From NCBI GenBank assembly GCA_963847735.1, contig CAWKAV010000016.1, forward strand, positions 248,001 through 312,000: a stretch of 64,000 bases of DNA. Reading direction: 5' to 3'. Position 1 is the stretch's first letter; every line of letters begins with the position of its first letter. Shown piece by piece: positions 38,242 through 49,813 of the stretch. The stretch is from CAWKAV01 sp963847735 (lineage in GTDB: Bacteria > Desulfobacterota > Desulfuromonadia > Desulfuromonadales > BM103). Both the position numbers and the translations under genes were made by a program. The notes beneath the pieces were generated by a model. That model ran no database searches. It was not told the origin of the DNA and saw only the letters and a program-made list of their open reading frames with translations.

Positions 38242-38289
38242 TGGAAAGCATTAACTTCAATACGTATCAATCCTTGGAATGAGGTCTAA

Positions 38290-40011
38290 GTGTCTCAAAT
38301 TGATCTTCTCTTACTCCACCCGCCAAGCGTCTACGACTTTAGACAGAAAGCCATCATGTATGGCCCAATCAGCGACTTAATCCCCTCCTCTCCCGTCTTT
38401 GAAATGTACCCGCTCGGATTCCTCACCATAACCAACTACCTTGAGTCGCGTGGTTTAAAAGTACGAATAGTAAACTTGGCCTTAAGAATGATGAACGATG
38501 CCAATTTTGACGTAGCTAAGTTTTTGGCCAAACTTAAACCCAAGGCGATCGGCATTGATTTACATTGGCTACCGCATGCGCATGGCTCAATAGAAATTGC
38601 GAAAGTGGCTAAGGAGCTCCATCCAAAGGTTCCGGTCATTTTTGGTGGCCTCTCTGCAACCTACTTTCATAAAGAACTCGTTAAGTATCCTCAAGTCGAT
38701 TACGTCCTGAGAGGTGATTCGACAGAATTGCCATTGTACACACTGCTCACGAGTTTGGTCTCAGGTCAATCATTGGAGGTGGTGCCTAATTTAACCTGGA
38801 AACGAAATGGCGAGGTTCGAGTTAATCCACTAACCTTTGTTCCTGCAAACGTGGACTATGTTGATCTTATGCCAGAGCAGATCATGAGGATGGTGATTCG
38901 CTATCGAGATCTCCAAAGTATATTGCCTTTTAATGGTTGGTGGCAGAATCCAATTACTGCCGTCTTCACAGTTAAGGGGTGTGCTCACGAATGCACTACT
39001 TGCGGAGGCTCCAGCCAGGCCAGCGAACTTCTCAACGTACGCCACTCTCCGACTTTCCGAAGTCCGCATAATCTAGTAAAAAACATTGTTGATATAAGCC
39101 GATTTTCTAAGGGACCAATCTTTCTGGTTGGTGATTTGTGTCAGGTCGATGAGGAGTATGCTCTTGAAACTTTGGAGATACTTAAATTGGCTAAAATAAA
39201 AAATGAGATTATCTTTGAGGTTTTCGGGATGCCCTCATTTGGATATTTACAAGCAATTGATGATGCTGTCGAAAACTGGAGCTTGGAGCTTTCACCAGAG
39301 AGTCATGATGAACAGATTCGTCGGGCACAAGACGAAAAAGTTTTCTACTACAACGCGGAAATGGAGGCGGTTATCAAGGAAGCCCTATCGCTTCGATGTC
39401 ATCGTGTTGACATATTCTTCATGATTGGGCTGCCCAAGCAAACCAAGGCATCAGTGATGGAAACAATTCAATATTGTGAACACTTATTTAGAACCTCTGA
39501 CACACGCGTGTCATGTTTTATCTCACCGATGGGGCCATTTGTAGATCCTGGTAGCAGATGCTTTGAAGACCCTGAGCGATTTGGGTACAAGTTGTTTGCC
39601 CATACACTAGAAGAGCATCGGCAGTTACTTGTTCAACCCTCCTGGGGGCAGATTTTGAATTACGAAACGAAATGGATGTCTCGCGATGATTTGGTTGATA
39701 TTACCTATGATGCAGCAGAGGTTTTAAATACCTTAAAGTTAAAATATGGCCGGATCAATAATGCTCGAGGGAAATCTGTTGCACAACGTATTTCTCAGGC
39801 CAGAGGACTCAAGAATAGACTGAGATTAAGTGTCAATAACCAAGGTGAGATGGAGACCGAAGAATATAAGATGCTCCTTGGAGAGATCCATGACTTTAGT
39901 GTTTCTACCGTTTGTGACAAAAGGGAACTGTTTTGGAGACGTCACTTGATGAGTTTTAAATGGAGAGAGATTCTCCGTGTGACGATTTCCTTCTTCTTCA
40001 AAGATCGCTAG
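38290..40011 (+). CDS. B12-binding/radical SAM protein of unknown substrate
   Basis: This 573-residue protein has an N-terminal cobalamin-binding Rossmann-type domain (LLLLHPPSVYDF, GLKVRIVNLAL, VIFGGLSATYFH, residues 1-180). A radical SAM core follows with the cluster VKGCAHECTTCGGSSQA (C-x3-C-x2-C) near residue 235, and MIGLPKQTKASVMETIQYCE. The C-terminal 150 residues are family-specific and end in a basic, hydrophobic tail. It resembles the Ta0216-type B12/radical SAM group (TIGR04190), to which I assign it only tentatively. GTG start with GAGG. It stands alone in A+T-richer DNA, so it may be horizontally acquired. Confidence 0.75.
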   Translation: MSQIDLLLLHPPSVYDFRQKAIMYGPISDLIPSSPVFEMYPLGFLTITNYLESRGLKVRIVNLALRMMNDANFDVAKFLAKLKPKAIGIDLHWLPHAHGSIEIAKVAKELHPKVPVIFGGLSATYFHKELVKYPQVDYVLRGDSTELPLYTLLTSLVSGQSLEVVPNLTWKRNGEVRVNPLTFVPANVDYVDLMPEQIMRMVIRYRDLQSILPFNGWWQNPITAVFTVKGCAHECTTCGGSSQASELLNVRHSPTFRSPHNLVKNIVDISRFSKGPIFLVGDLCQVDEEYALETLEILKLAKIKNEIIFEVFGMPSFGYLQAIDDAVENWSLELSPESHDEQIRRAQDEKVFYYNAEMEAVIKEALSLRCHRVDIFFMIGLPKQTKASVMETIQYCEHLFRTSDTRVSCFISPMGPFVDPGSRCFEDPERFGYKLFAHTLEEHRQLLVQPSWGQILNYETKWMSRDDLVDITYDAAEVLNTLKLKYGRINNARGKSVAQRISQARGLKNRLRLSVNNQGEMETEEYKMLLGEIHDFSVSTVCDKRELFWRRHLMSFKWREILRVTISFFFKDR

Positions 40012-40239
40012 AAATAATTGACCACGATGAAGGTGATTGTCTTATTAATCATCCTGCATTGAATAGGGGTGGTGACTTTGGCAGAAGCAGGGGGCTTGCA
40101 AACCCTGACAAATAAGAATCTGAACAGTTCTTTACATATCAAGCAGTTTGGCAACTTTTTCCTGTAAAGCTGTAAACTTCTCTACTCAAGCTTCCCGGCC
40201 ACCCCGCTTTATTGATGTGAAGCAAAACAATCGCAGAGG

Positions 40240-40428
40240 TTACTCACCCTCGGAGTCACCTTCAATGCCCAGACACTTCCGGTTGATTCTCTCGTACAGA
40301 GCAATCTGCTCTGCCATGCTTAACTTCTTGCGGCAGCCGCTGCGCAGACAGAGTCGACAACGGTCATCGGAACACCACTGGCAATGGTGACAATCCGGGC
40401 AGGGATGTTTCTGATCACGATTTTCCAT
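40240..40428 (-). CDS. 62-residue cysteine-rich protein
   Basis: The protein has eight cysteines (10, 13, 16, 19, 24, 27, 32, 52), spaced CxxCxxCxxC-x4-CxxC-x4-C, plus His 8, 14 and 15. The second half is a short amphipathic helix (SMAEQIALYERI) and an acidic tail. It could bind two zinc ions or an Fe-S cluster. It lies just upstream of the transporter on the same strand with 22 bases between. I do not recognise a characterised family. Confidence 0.7.
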   Translation of the reverse strand: MENRDQKHPCPDCHHCQWCSDDRCRLCLRSGCRKKLSMAEQIALYERINRKCLGIEGDSEGE

Positions 40429-40450
40429 CCTGCCATTTTACTGTGTCAGT

Positions 40451-41746
40451 TCAGAGTGGCACAAGCCCATGCTCTGGCAGCAGTCGTTCGCGTTGTCGAT
40501 AGAGGTATCCCGCTTCGCAAAGTTCTGCGGCGAGCAGCAGAAAAATTGCCACGGCTATACCAGGCAAGGGCAGCTGTAGAATGACGATCACTGGCCAGAG
40601 CACGACCATCAGGAGGGCTTTGTAGCCGGTGGAACGACCGAGGCAGGAGGTCAGGTGCGCTCCGGCGAACCAGCCGCGCAAAATATTTGCGATTCCGTAA
40701 AGAAGCGGGAAGAGCGCACAGGCTGTCAGCGGCCAGGCGATATAATGTTGCATCTCTGCGTCAAGACCCATGATTGTGCCGAGAACCGGACTGTTCAGCG
40801 GCCAGGCGATCATCAGCATCATCAGAGCCATGCCGACACTGACCCTGATGAGAAAGAGCAGCAAGACCTTGCTGTCTTCTGCCCGCCGAACCAGGGTCAG
40901 ATACGCCTGCTGCATGTTGCGCATCGGCCCGGCAAGGAGAAAAAGGAAGCCGCGGACCACACCAAAGGCCGCCAACGCCAGGGTGCCGTCGGGCAGGCGA
41001 CTGATGATGGCGTTGATCAAGAGGGGAACGGTTTGTTGCATGCCCGAAGAATAGGCCAATGGCAGGCCGTAGCGAAGAATTTCGACAAAGCCTTTTTCGT
41101 CGTCCTGCTCAGCCGGGAGTTTGACCCGCCAGGCAAAGAAGGCCACTACCAGGGTTTCGGTGCCCACACAACCGAGCAAGGCAAGGGCCGCCACCCGGGT
41201 GCCTGTAAACCACAATTGACCGAGCCAGAGATAGGCAAACAGCATGACGATGCGTACCGCGGTGGCAAAGGAGACCAGGCCGGTGCGTCGGGCACGAATG
41301 ACCAAACCCTGGAAAAGACCGCGCAGTCCGGTTATGAAGGGGAGAAAGACCAGTAATGCCAAGGCCTCTCGAGCGCCGCTGGCGACCTCCGGAGAGACTC
41401 CCAGGAAACGGTCGAGAACAAAGGTGCCGATCGGGCTGAAGGCAAGCAGGGCGAGCAGAATGGAGACACCTGTTGCAATCAGCACTACGAACAGGGTCAT
41501 GCCGAACAGGGATTTGCGTCCGCGCACCAGGGCGATGGTAATCGTATGGTTCTGGTAGGAAGGCGAAGCGACCAAAAGGTGCAGGACCATGGCGACCGAG
41601 AATCCGGCCAGAATCACCACTGCATTTTCCAGTCGGGCCAGTCCGGCGTTGATGATCGAGTGCGAGACACTCATCAACTGAACGTTGAGAAGCAGTGGAA
41701 AGAAAAACAGCGCGACGGCTTTCTGGGTCAGCGGGATCTCTTTCAA
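40451..41746 (-). CDS. MOP-superfamily membrane transporter (ANK-like)
   Basis: This 431-residue protein has about 12 membrane helices. The layout and segments such as IINAGLARLENAVVILAGFS and REALALLVFLPFITGLRGLFQG resemble the progressive-ankylosis (ANKH) branch of the MOP superfamily more than typical MATE or flippase members. Vertebrate ANKH exports citrate, ATP or pyrophosphate; bacterial members are uncharacterised. The TTG start overlaps the gph stop (TTGA), so the two are coupled. Confidence 0.7.
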   Translation of the reverse strand: MKEIPLTQKAVALFFFPLLLNVQLMSVSHSIINAGLARLENAVVILAGFSVAMVLHLLVASPSYQNHTITIALVRGRKSLFGMTLFVVLIATGVSILLALLAFSPIGTFVLDRFLGVSPEVASGAREALALLVFLPFITGLRGLFQGLVIRARRTGLVSFATAVRIVMLFAYLWLGQLWFTGTRVAALALLGCVGTETLVVAFFAWRVKLPAEQDDEKGFVEILRYGLPLAYSSGMQQTVPLLINAIISRLPDGTLALAAFGVVRGFLFLLAGPMRNMQQAYLTLVRRAEDSKVLLLFLIRVSVGMALMMLMIAWPLNSPVLGTIMGLDAEMQHYIAWPLTACALFPLLYGIANILRGWFAGAHLTSCLGRSTGYKALLMVVLWPVIVILQLPLPGIAVAIFLLLAAELCEAGYLYRQRERLLPEHGLVPL

Positions 41747-42384
41747 GAGTGGGCTGCCTCGGGGAAGAGTAATGGCAGATCAGAGGGGGTGATGGCATGG
41801 AAGTCGGCCTGCAGGCCATCATTATGACCGAGGCCCCAGGCGCAGAAGCAGGACTTGACGCCGGCGGCATGGGCTGCACGCAGATCGACGTGATGATCAC
41901 CAAGCAGTACAGTGTGCTCGGCTCGACTGCCCAGCAGTTCAAGTGCCCGATGGACCATGTCCGGGTGTGGTTTCCTCTGCAGAGTGAGCTTGGCACCGAC
42001 GATGCTTCGAAAGAAAGGTGCCAGGCCGAGACGCTCTGTAAGAATGTCAGCCAACGGTTGCGGCTTGTTGGTGACCACAGCCATCGGTTTGTCGCAATGC
42101 ATTTCGAGGAATGACATTATTCCAGGGTAAATCGAAGTCTCATCAGTCAGGTGTTCGGTGTATATCTCCATGAAACGTTCGTGTCGGTTCACGTTGTACA
42201 ACTCTTCGGGAAGGGCACGTTGCAGTAGCAGACCAACCCCGTCTCCCACATAGGACCGAACCTGGAAGCTGGTCACGGCGGGTAGGCCGAGTTCATTTCG
42301 AAGCAGGTTGACCGCCTTGGTAAGGTCAGGAATGGAATCGACCAGGGTGCCGTCGAGATCAAAGAGAAAGGCTTCAATAGGCAT
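41743..42384 (-). CDS. gph: Gph-type HAD phosphatase (phosphoglycolate phosphatase)
   Basis: HAD family: motif I FLFDLDGTLVDS, motif II VVTNKP, motif III Lys in LQRKPHPDM and motif IV VLLGDHHVDLRAA. Length 213 with an alpha-helical cap, typical of Gph. It removes phosphate from 2-phosphoglycolate arising in DNA repair, though HAD specificity is hard to fix by eye. yggS lies 45 bases upstream. Confidence 0.85.
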   Translation of the reverse strand: MPIEAFLFDLDGTLVDSIPDLTKAVNLLRNELGLPAVTSFQVRSYVGDGVGLLLQRALPEELYNVNRHERFMEIYTEHLTDETSIYPGIMSFLEMHCDKPMAVVTNKPQPLADILTERLGLAPFFRSIVGAKLTLQRKPHPDMVHRALELLGSRAEHTVLLGDHHVDLRAAHAAGVKSCFCAWGLGHNDGLQADFHAITPSDLPLLFPEAAHS

Positions 42385-42429
42385 CAGACAACCTTGTGAA
42401 ATAGTTTAAAACTTGCAGCTTTGTCCTGG

Positions 42430-43113
42430 CTATCTGGCCCCGAAAATGGCTGTGCCGACACGGATCAGCGTGGCCCCTTCCTCAATGGCGACTTCATAGT
42501 CGTGGCTCATGCCCATGGAGAGCTCCTGCATGGTCACATTTGGTAGCTTGAGAGCGTCAATCTGTCTGGCAAGTTGCTGTAATTCACGAAAATATGGACG
42601 GACCTCTTCGGGGTCATCTTCCCATGGCGGCAGGGCCATCAGCCCTTTGATGCGAACATGCTTCAGTTTCGCGACCTGACGGACCAGCTCGATCAGATTT
42701 TCGGCGGTGGTTCCCGATTTGCTGGCCTCTTCACCGAGATTAACCTGGATGAGGATGTCGACACAGGTGTCATCTTTTTGCCATTGACGATTAATCTCTT
42801 CGGCCAGGGACAGTCGGTCGACAGAATGGATCATGGCGACCTTGCCGCGCAGATATTTCACCTTGTTGCTCTGCAGTGCCCCTATAAAATGCCATTCGGC
42901 CTCTGCTTTAACTTCGTCGTGCTTGGCGACGCACTCCTGAACATAACTCTCACCGAGCAGTGTTTGCCCGGCGGCGATGGCAGCCTCGATGTCCGATGCT
43001 GGTTTCTTCTTGGACACAGCAACCAGCCGCACCTCGCCAGAATCACGACCACACTTCTGGCAGACGCTGGCAATCCGTCTCCGAATCTGTTCGATGTTGA
43101 CAGCAATATCCAT
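42430..43113 (-). CDS. YggS/PLPBP family PLP-homeostasis protein
   Basis: The 227-residue TIM barrel binds PLP through the Lys in LVAVSKKKPASD. GESYVQE, WHFIGALQSNKVKYL, LIQVNLGEEASKSG, LMALPPW and the phosphate loop SMGMSHDYEVAIEEGATLIR are family hallmarks. It buffers pyridoxal phosphate. maf ends six bases upstream. Confidence 0.94.
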   Translation of the reverse strand: MDIAVNIEQIRRRIASVCQKCGRDSGEVRLVAVSKKKPASDIEAAIAAGQTLLGESYVQECVAKHDEVKAEAEWHFIGALQSNKVKYLRGKVAMIHSVDRLSLAEEINRQWQKDDTCVDILIQVNLGEEASKSGTTAENLIELVRQVAKLKHVRIKGLMALPPWEDDPEEVRPYFRELQQLARQIDALKLPNVTMQELSMGMSHDYEVAIEEGATLIRVGTAIFGAR

Positions 43114-43118
43114 AGGTC

Positions 43119-43721
43119 TCAGTTCTTGAACAGCTCTACTGCCCCCAGTTCTTCAAGTGCGGCGATCACTTCGCAAAGCGGCAGTCCGACCACGTTGGTG
43201 TAGCTGCCTTCGATAGCGGGAATCATGAAGGCCCCGATCCCCTGGATGGCGTAGGCGCCCGCCTTATCGAAAGGCTCTCCGGTGGCAATGTAGCCCTCGA
43301 TCTCTCGGGGTGTCAACTCTTTGAAAAAGACCCTGGTGGTGACGGCCTCACTGAGAGTGCGGTTGCCTGCCCGATCATGGACCGCATAGCCGGACATGAC
43401 CTGGTGACTGCGCCCCGATAAACTGGTGAGCATCGCTGCGGCTTCTTCTGCATTGGCTGGTTTACCGAGGATCACATCATCGCGAACCACCACGGTATCG
43501 CTGCCGATAAAATAGCGCCCGGTTTGGTCCGGTCGATTGGCAACCTCCATGGCTTTTTCACAACTGAGACGTATCACGTGTGCTGCCGGCGTTTCGTTGG
43601 CGAGCAACGTCTCGTCTGCAGTGCTTGGGACAGTCAGGAAGTCGATCCCGGTCCGGGTCAGAAGCTCGCGTCGTCGAGGAGATGCCGAAGCAAGAATAAT
43701 AGCTTTAGAATTGTGTGCCAT
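43119..43721 (-). CDS. maf: Maf family nucleotide pyrophosphatase
   Basis: The 200-residue protein begins MAHNSKAIILASASPRRREL, the Maf N-terminal signature SxSPRR. GSDTVVV, LGKPANAEEA and GKAYAIQG-like sequence (KAGAYAIQGIGAFMI) follow. Maf proteins hydrolyse dTTP, UTP or modified nucleotides. The start at 43721 is chosen because the signature lies at the very N-terminus; upstream in-frame sequence is not conserved in character. Confidence 0.94.
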   Translation of the reverse strand: MAHNSKAIILASASPRRRELLTRTGIDFLTVPSTADETLLANETPAAHVIRLSCEKAMEVANRPDQTGRYFIGSDTVVVRDDVILGKPANAEEAAAMLTSLSGRSHQVMSGYAVHDRAGNRTLSEAVTTRVFFKELTPREIEGYIATGEPFDKAGAYAIQGIGAFMIPAIEGSYTNVVGLPLCEVIAALEELGAVELFKN

Positions 43722-43749
43722 GGAAATGTTCCGAAGCGCTGTTGTGCCG

Positions 43750-45795
43750 TTATTTGTGGAGCGACAGGCGCGCGTGGTCGTCCTGAGAAGGCTCGTAAAG
43801 AACCAGACGGTTGCGGCCCAGAGTCTTGGCGCGATAGAGAGCCAGGTCGGCAGCATGTATCAATTCGTTTGCAGTATCTCCATCGTTAGGAAAGGCAGCA
43901 ATGCCGAGACTAATTGTAAGACGACCGAGAGGGAGATGACTTTCACCCGGGAAACTTTCGACATCGATAGCTCGGCGAATCCTCTCGCCGACAAAAAGGG
44001 ACTCTTTTTTCCCTGTCCCTGGCAAAATCACGCAGAACTCTTCACCCCCATAGCGAGTCACAATATCCATTTCACGTGCGCAATGCCGCATCAAATCAGC
44101 CACTTTGCGCAGGGCGTTGTCACCAGCCAGATGTCCGCAGATGTCGTTGTAAGTTTTGAAGTTGTCCAGATCGGCCAGAATGATGCAGAAGCTCTGATTC
44201 TGGCGCTCTCCGCGGCTGAGTTCTTCTTGAAGACGACTTTCCAGAAGACGCCGGTTATACAGGCCAGTCAATGGATCGGTGATGGCGAGGTGTTCGAACT
44301 GGCCTGCCTTTTCTAACATTTCAGCGCGATCAATCATTGATACGGCGTGGTGAGTGAAAGATTTCACCAGATTGAGGTCAGTCTCGGTAAAGTTGCATGC
44401 GTTGGCTTTATCGGCGAGATTGAGAACGCCAACCACGCGGTCTTCGACTTCCAGGGGCAGGCAGAGGAACGATTTAGTTTTATAGCGTGGCCGGTTTTTG
44501 AAAGCCACCCGTTTGTCCCGCTCGATATCATTAACCAACATTGGAAAGCCACTCTTGGCAACCCGCCCGGCTATTCCTTCCCCGAAGGAAACCGACATGG
44601 AATTGGCCAACGAAGAGGTCATCCCCTTCACTGCGGCTATCTTCAGGGTGCCATCAGTTTCATTGAGCAGCATCAGTGAACCGCTGGTCGCTGTCAGGAG
44701 TTCGGCAGACATTTCGAGTATCTGACGATAAAGTTCCGGGCGGTTGTCTATCAGGGAAAGAGCACTGATCATCGAGACAAGTTGTGCGGAGGATTGTTGC
44801 TCCACGCGATGGTCTTCCGCAGTCCTCAGAGTTCCCAGTCGGGTAGCCAGATGGTTGATTAATAACTCGATCATGGCCTGATCACGACTGTGCAGCTCGA
44901 CATCAAGGATCGCTATGGCACCAATTTGACTCTCATCCTGTCTCAGGGGGAAGAGCTGGGCCGAGTGGGCCTTCAAACCAGGGAAGAAGGTTGTTAACTC
45001 TCTTCCAGAAAGAGTCTCCGGGAGGCCGGAACCTTGGGTGATATAGTCAGTCAGACGTTTCTGGTCAACTTGGAAAGCGTTTTGTTCGAGACCAAGAGTT
45101 GAATGGATCGTCATGGAGAGTCCCGGTTGCTGTATGACAATCAGAATTTTGGGCAGGTCGAAAAGAACCACCAAGGCTTCTCTGACAACGGCCACTGCTT
45201 GCTCGCTGTCTGCGCAGTCGAAAAGATCGCGGGCCAGTTTCTGGATCGCGATAAGTCGTTGGGTGGTCCGGGCCAGGCTCAGAGTATGGACCTGCTGATC
45301 GATCAGGCGAGGCATTGTCCTGAATATCTCTTCGATCATTGATTGTGCTTCCGACATGCTGAGCCGCTGAGGCTCCTGCCCGGATTCGATGGTTATTCCG
45401 TCGAGTCCAGCCACGCCGGTCCTTTCCTTGTTACGGTTAATCGCCCGGTTCTGTTTAAAGACCCCCCCGCCGATCAGGCAGTCGGGCAAATCCTGGCTGT
45501 CCGGCAGTGGAATGATGAAATAGATGGCCCCTTGTTGACAGGAACCGATAACCGGCTGGTTAAGCAATAAAGCCCGAGAGAGACTCTCTTTGAAACCAAA
45601 ATAACAAGTCGTAGAACAAAGTGTCTCGCCAACGAGGGGAGAACAAACGGCATCAATCGATTCGAGAAGAGCAGCGTGGCCAAGTTTCTCAGAATAGAGC
45701 GCCAGGTTAAAGGGTGCGGTAAGTGGATGTTGGCGCAGCGTTTCAAGGAGGTCACGCGGGTCAACCAGTTTGATGGACGTGCTCGTTAATGCCAC
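43750..45795 (-). CDS. Diguanylate cyclase: cysteine-rich N-terminal sensor, GAF domains, GGDEF
   Basis: Layout of 681 residues: an N-terminal PocR-like sensor (residues about 10-125) with Cys 51, 60, 64 and 86; a helical linker; one or two GAF domains (the clearer at about 350-510, with FGEGIAGRVAKSG and FLCLPLEVEDRVVGVLNLA); then GGDEF with ITDPLTGLYNRRLLE and active-site RYGGEEF. It makes c-di-GMP. The inhibitory RxxD site is not evident (RHCAREMD precedes). The start looks like GTG 45795 with GAGGCG. No EAL domain. Confidence 0.9.
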   Translation of the reverse strand: MALTSTSIKLVDPRDLLETLRQHPLTAPFNLALYSEKLGHAALLESIDAVCSPLVGETLCSTTCYFGFKESLSRALLLNQPVIGSCQQGAIYFIIPLPDSQDLPDCLIGGGVFKQNRAINRNKERTGVAGLDGITIESGQEPQRLSMSEAQSMIEEIFRTMPRLIDQQVHTLSLARTTQRLIAIQKLARDLFDCADSEQAVAVVREALVVLFDLPKILIVIQQPGLSMTIHSTLGLEQNAFQVDQKRLTDYITQGSGLPETLSGRELTTFFPGLKAHSAQLFPLRQDESQIGAIAILDVELHSRDQAMIELLINHLATRLGTLRTAEDHRVEQQSSAQLVSMISALSLIDNRPELYRQILEMSAELLTATSGSLMLLNETDGTLKIAAVKGMTSSLANSMSVSFGEGIAGRVAKSGFPMLVNDIERDKRVAFKNRPRYKTKSFLCLPLEVEDRVVGVLNLADKANACNFTETDLNLVKSFTHHAVSMIDRAEMLEKAGQFEHLAITDPLTGLYNRRLLESRLQEELSRGERQNQSFCIILADLDNFKTYNDICGHLAGDNALRKVADLMRHCAREMDIVTRYGGEEFCVILPGTGKKESLFVGERIRRAIDVESFPGESHLPLGRLTISLGIAAFPNDGDTANELIHAADLALYRAKTLGRNRLVLYEPSQDDHARLSLHK

Positions 45796-45901
45796 TGTTT
45801 TTCGCCTCTACAAAACGCAACTGACCCTGCTTTAGTCCAGAAGATTACAGAAAAAAATTAACGGTTCGAGACTAGCAGGTATTCAGTTTGCAGGCAATCC
45901 C

Positions 45902-47218
45902 CTATGGTGCTGAAGTCAGGCAGCCCTGCCATGTTTCAAGATCCAGCAGGGCCTTGTCAGCAAGAGCCTGGCGGCGGTCACGGCGCTTACGAATGTGTGT
46001 CTCAAGGGGCGGGAAGAGACCGTAGGTGATATTCATCGGCTGGAAACCCAGCGGTGAAGCATTGACGGGGTAGCGGAGCAGGGCGCCCAGGGCTGTTGTC
46101 GGTGGCGGTGGCTGGTAGCTCTCCCCCTTATAGCGCGCTGCAGCAAAAAGCCCGGCCAAGAAACCGCTGGCGGCGGATTCGACGTAGCCCTCGACGCCGG
46201 TAATCTGTCCGGCAAAAAATATGTCCGGAGCTAGCTTGAGCTGCAAGGTATTGGTCAGACACGAAGGTGCGTTGATGAAAGTATTGCGATGCATGCTTCC
46301 GAGACGGGCAAAGACAGCTTTCTCCAGGCCGGGAATGGTACGGAAGATGCGCTGTTGTTCCGGATAGGTGAGTTTGGTTTGAAACCCGACCATGTTATAA
46401 AGGCTGGCGTGTCGATCATCCTGGCGCAACTGGAGGACGGCGAAGGGGGCGCGGCCGGTACGCGGGTCACGCAAGCCGACCGGTTTCATTGGCCCGAATG
46501 CCAGGGTCATCTCGCCGCGTTCGGCAAGAACTTCAATCGGCATGCATCCTTCGAAATGGATGGTTTTTTCGAAATCGCGGGCAGCGACCTTCACGCCTTT
46601 ACAGAGGGCTTCGACAAAGGCAAGGTACTGCTGTCTGTCGAAGGGACAGTTGAGGTAGTCTGCGCCACCCCGGTCGTAGCGTGATGCGGCGTAGACCTTG
46701 TCGCGATCAATCGAGTCAGCCTCGATGATTGGCGCAATGGCATCGTAAAAATAAAGATGCTCCTGGCCGGTCAGAGCGGCGATCTTTTCAGCAAGAGCAT
46801 CGGAGGTCAACGGCCCGCTGGCAATGATCAGCAGCCGATCTGTGGGGATGTCGGTTATCTCCTTGCGATGTAAGGCAATGAGTGGATGATCCTCGATAGC
46901 CTTGGTCAGGTGCTCGGCAAAACCGTCTCGATCAACGGCCAAAGCTCCTCCGGCCGGGATCGCATGGGTGTCTGCTGCGGACATGAAAAGACTGTTGCAA
47001 CGACGCAGCTCTTCCTTGAGCAACCCGACGGCGTTATGCATCCCGGTGCCGCGCAGGCTGTTGGAACAGACCAGTTCACCAAGGCGGTCGCTCTGGTGGG
47101 CCGGGGTCATGCGCTGCGGGCGCATCTCGAAAAGATCGACCGGAATTCCCTGCCGGACAATTTGCCAGGCGGCTTCACAGCCAGCCAGACCGGCACCGAT
47201 GATAGTAACAGGCGTCAT
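45902..47218 (-). CDS. trmFO: TrmFO, folate-dependent tRNA m5U54 methyltransferase
   Basis: TrmFO methylates U54 in the tRNA T-loop using methylenetetrahydrofolate and FAD. The 438-residue protein begins with the FAD-binding [49 protein letters not shown] and [18 protein letters not shown] are characteristic. It follows topA on the same strand, as in many Firmicutes and delta-proteobacteria. Confidence 0.96.
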   Translation of the reverse strand: MTPVTIIGAGLAGCEAAWQIVRQGIPVDLFEMRPQRMTPAHQSDRLGELVCSNSLRGTGMHNAVGLLKEELRRCNSLFMSAADTHAIPAGGALAVDRDGFAEHLTKAIEDHPLIALHRKEITDIPTDRLLIIASGPLTSDALAEKIAALTGQEHLYFYDAIAPIIEADSIDRDKVYAASRYDRGGADYLNCPFDRQQYLAFVEALCKGVKVAARDFEKTIHFEGCMPIEVLAERGEMTLAFGPMKPVGLRDPRTGRAPFAVLQLRQDDRHASLYNMVGFQTKLTYPEQQRIFRTIPGLEKAVFARLGSMHRNTFINAPSCLTNTLQLKLAPDIFFAGQITGVEGYVESAASGFLAGLFAAARYKGESYQPPPPTTALGALLRYPVNASPLGFQPMNITYGLFPPLETHIRKRRDRRQALADKALLDLETWQGCLTSAP

Positions 47219-47287
47219 GAAGTTTAGCCGAAGTCAGAGTTGCTGGTTGTTTTGGATGACAGACTATCAGTATACAGGAGCCAGACA

Positions 47288-47313
47288 GAAAAGGCCGGGC
47301 TGTTTGCCCGGCC
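47288..47313 (-). terminator. Terminator after topA
   Basis: On the minus strand GGCCGGGC-AAACA-GCCCGGCC forms a perfect 8-base stem with a 5-base loop, followed by TTTTCTG. It lies 31 bases past the topA stop. Confidence 0.82.
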
Positions 47314-47343
47314 ACGATTTACTTCTACAGTCCCCACCGTAAC

Positions 47344-49713
<2,370 letters not shown>

Positions 49714-49777
49714 AATAGTTTTTCAATCGTTTGTTTAGGGAAAGCCTGATTTTATGGATCAGAAAGCCAGCAAAATG

Positions 49778-49804
49778 AAAAAGGCTGCAGGATGACCTGC
49801 AGCC
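49778..49804 (-). terminator. Terminator between smg and topA
   Basis: Minus strand: GGCTGCAGG-TCAT-CCTGCAGCC (9-base perfect stem) followed by TTTTTCATTTT. It lies ten bases after the smg stop and before topA, so topA probably has its own promoter or relies on readthrough. Confidence 0.85.
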
Positions 49805-49813
49805 TGTCTCTCG

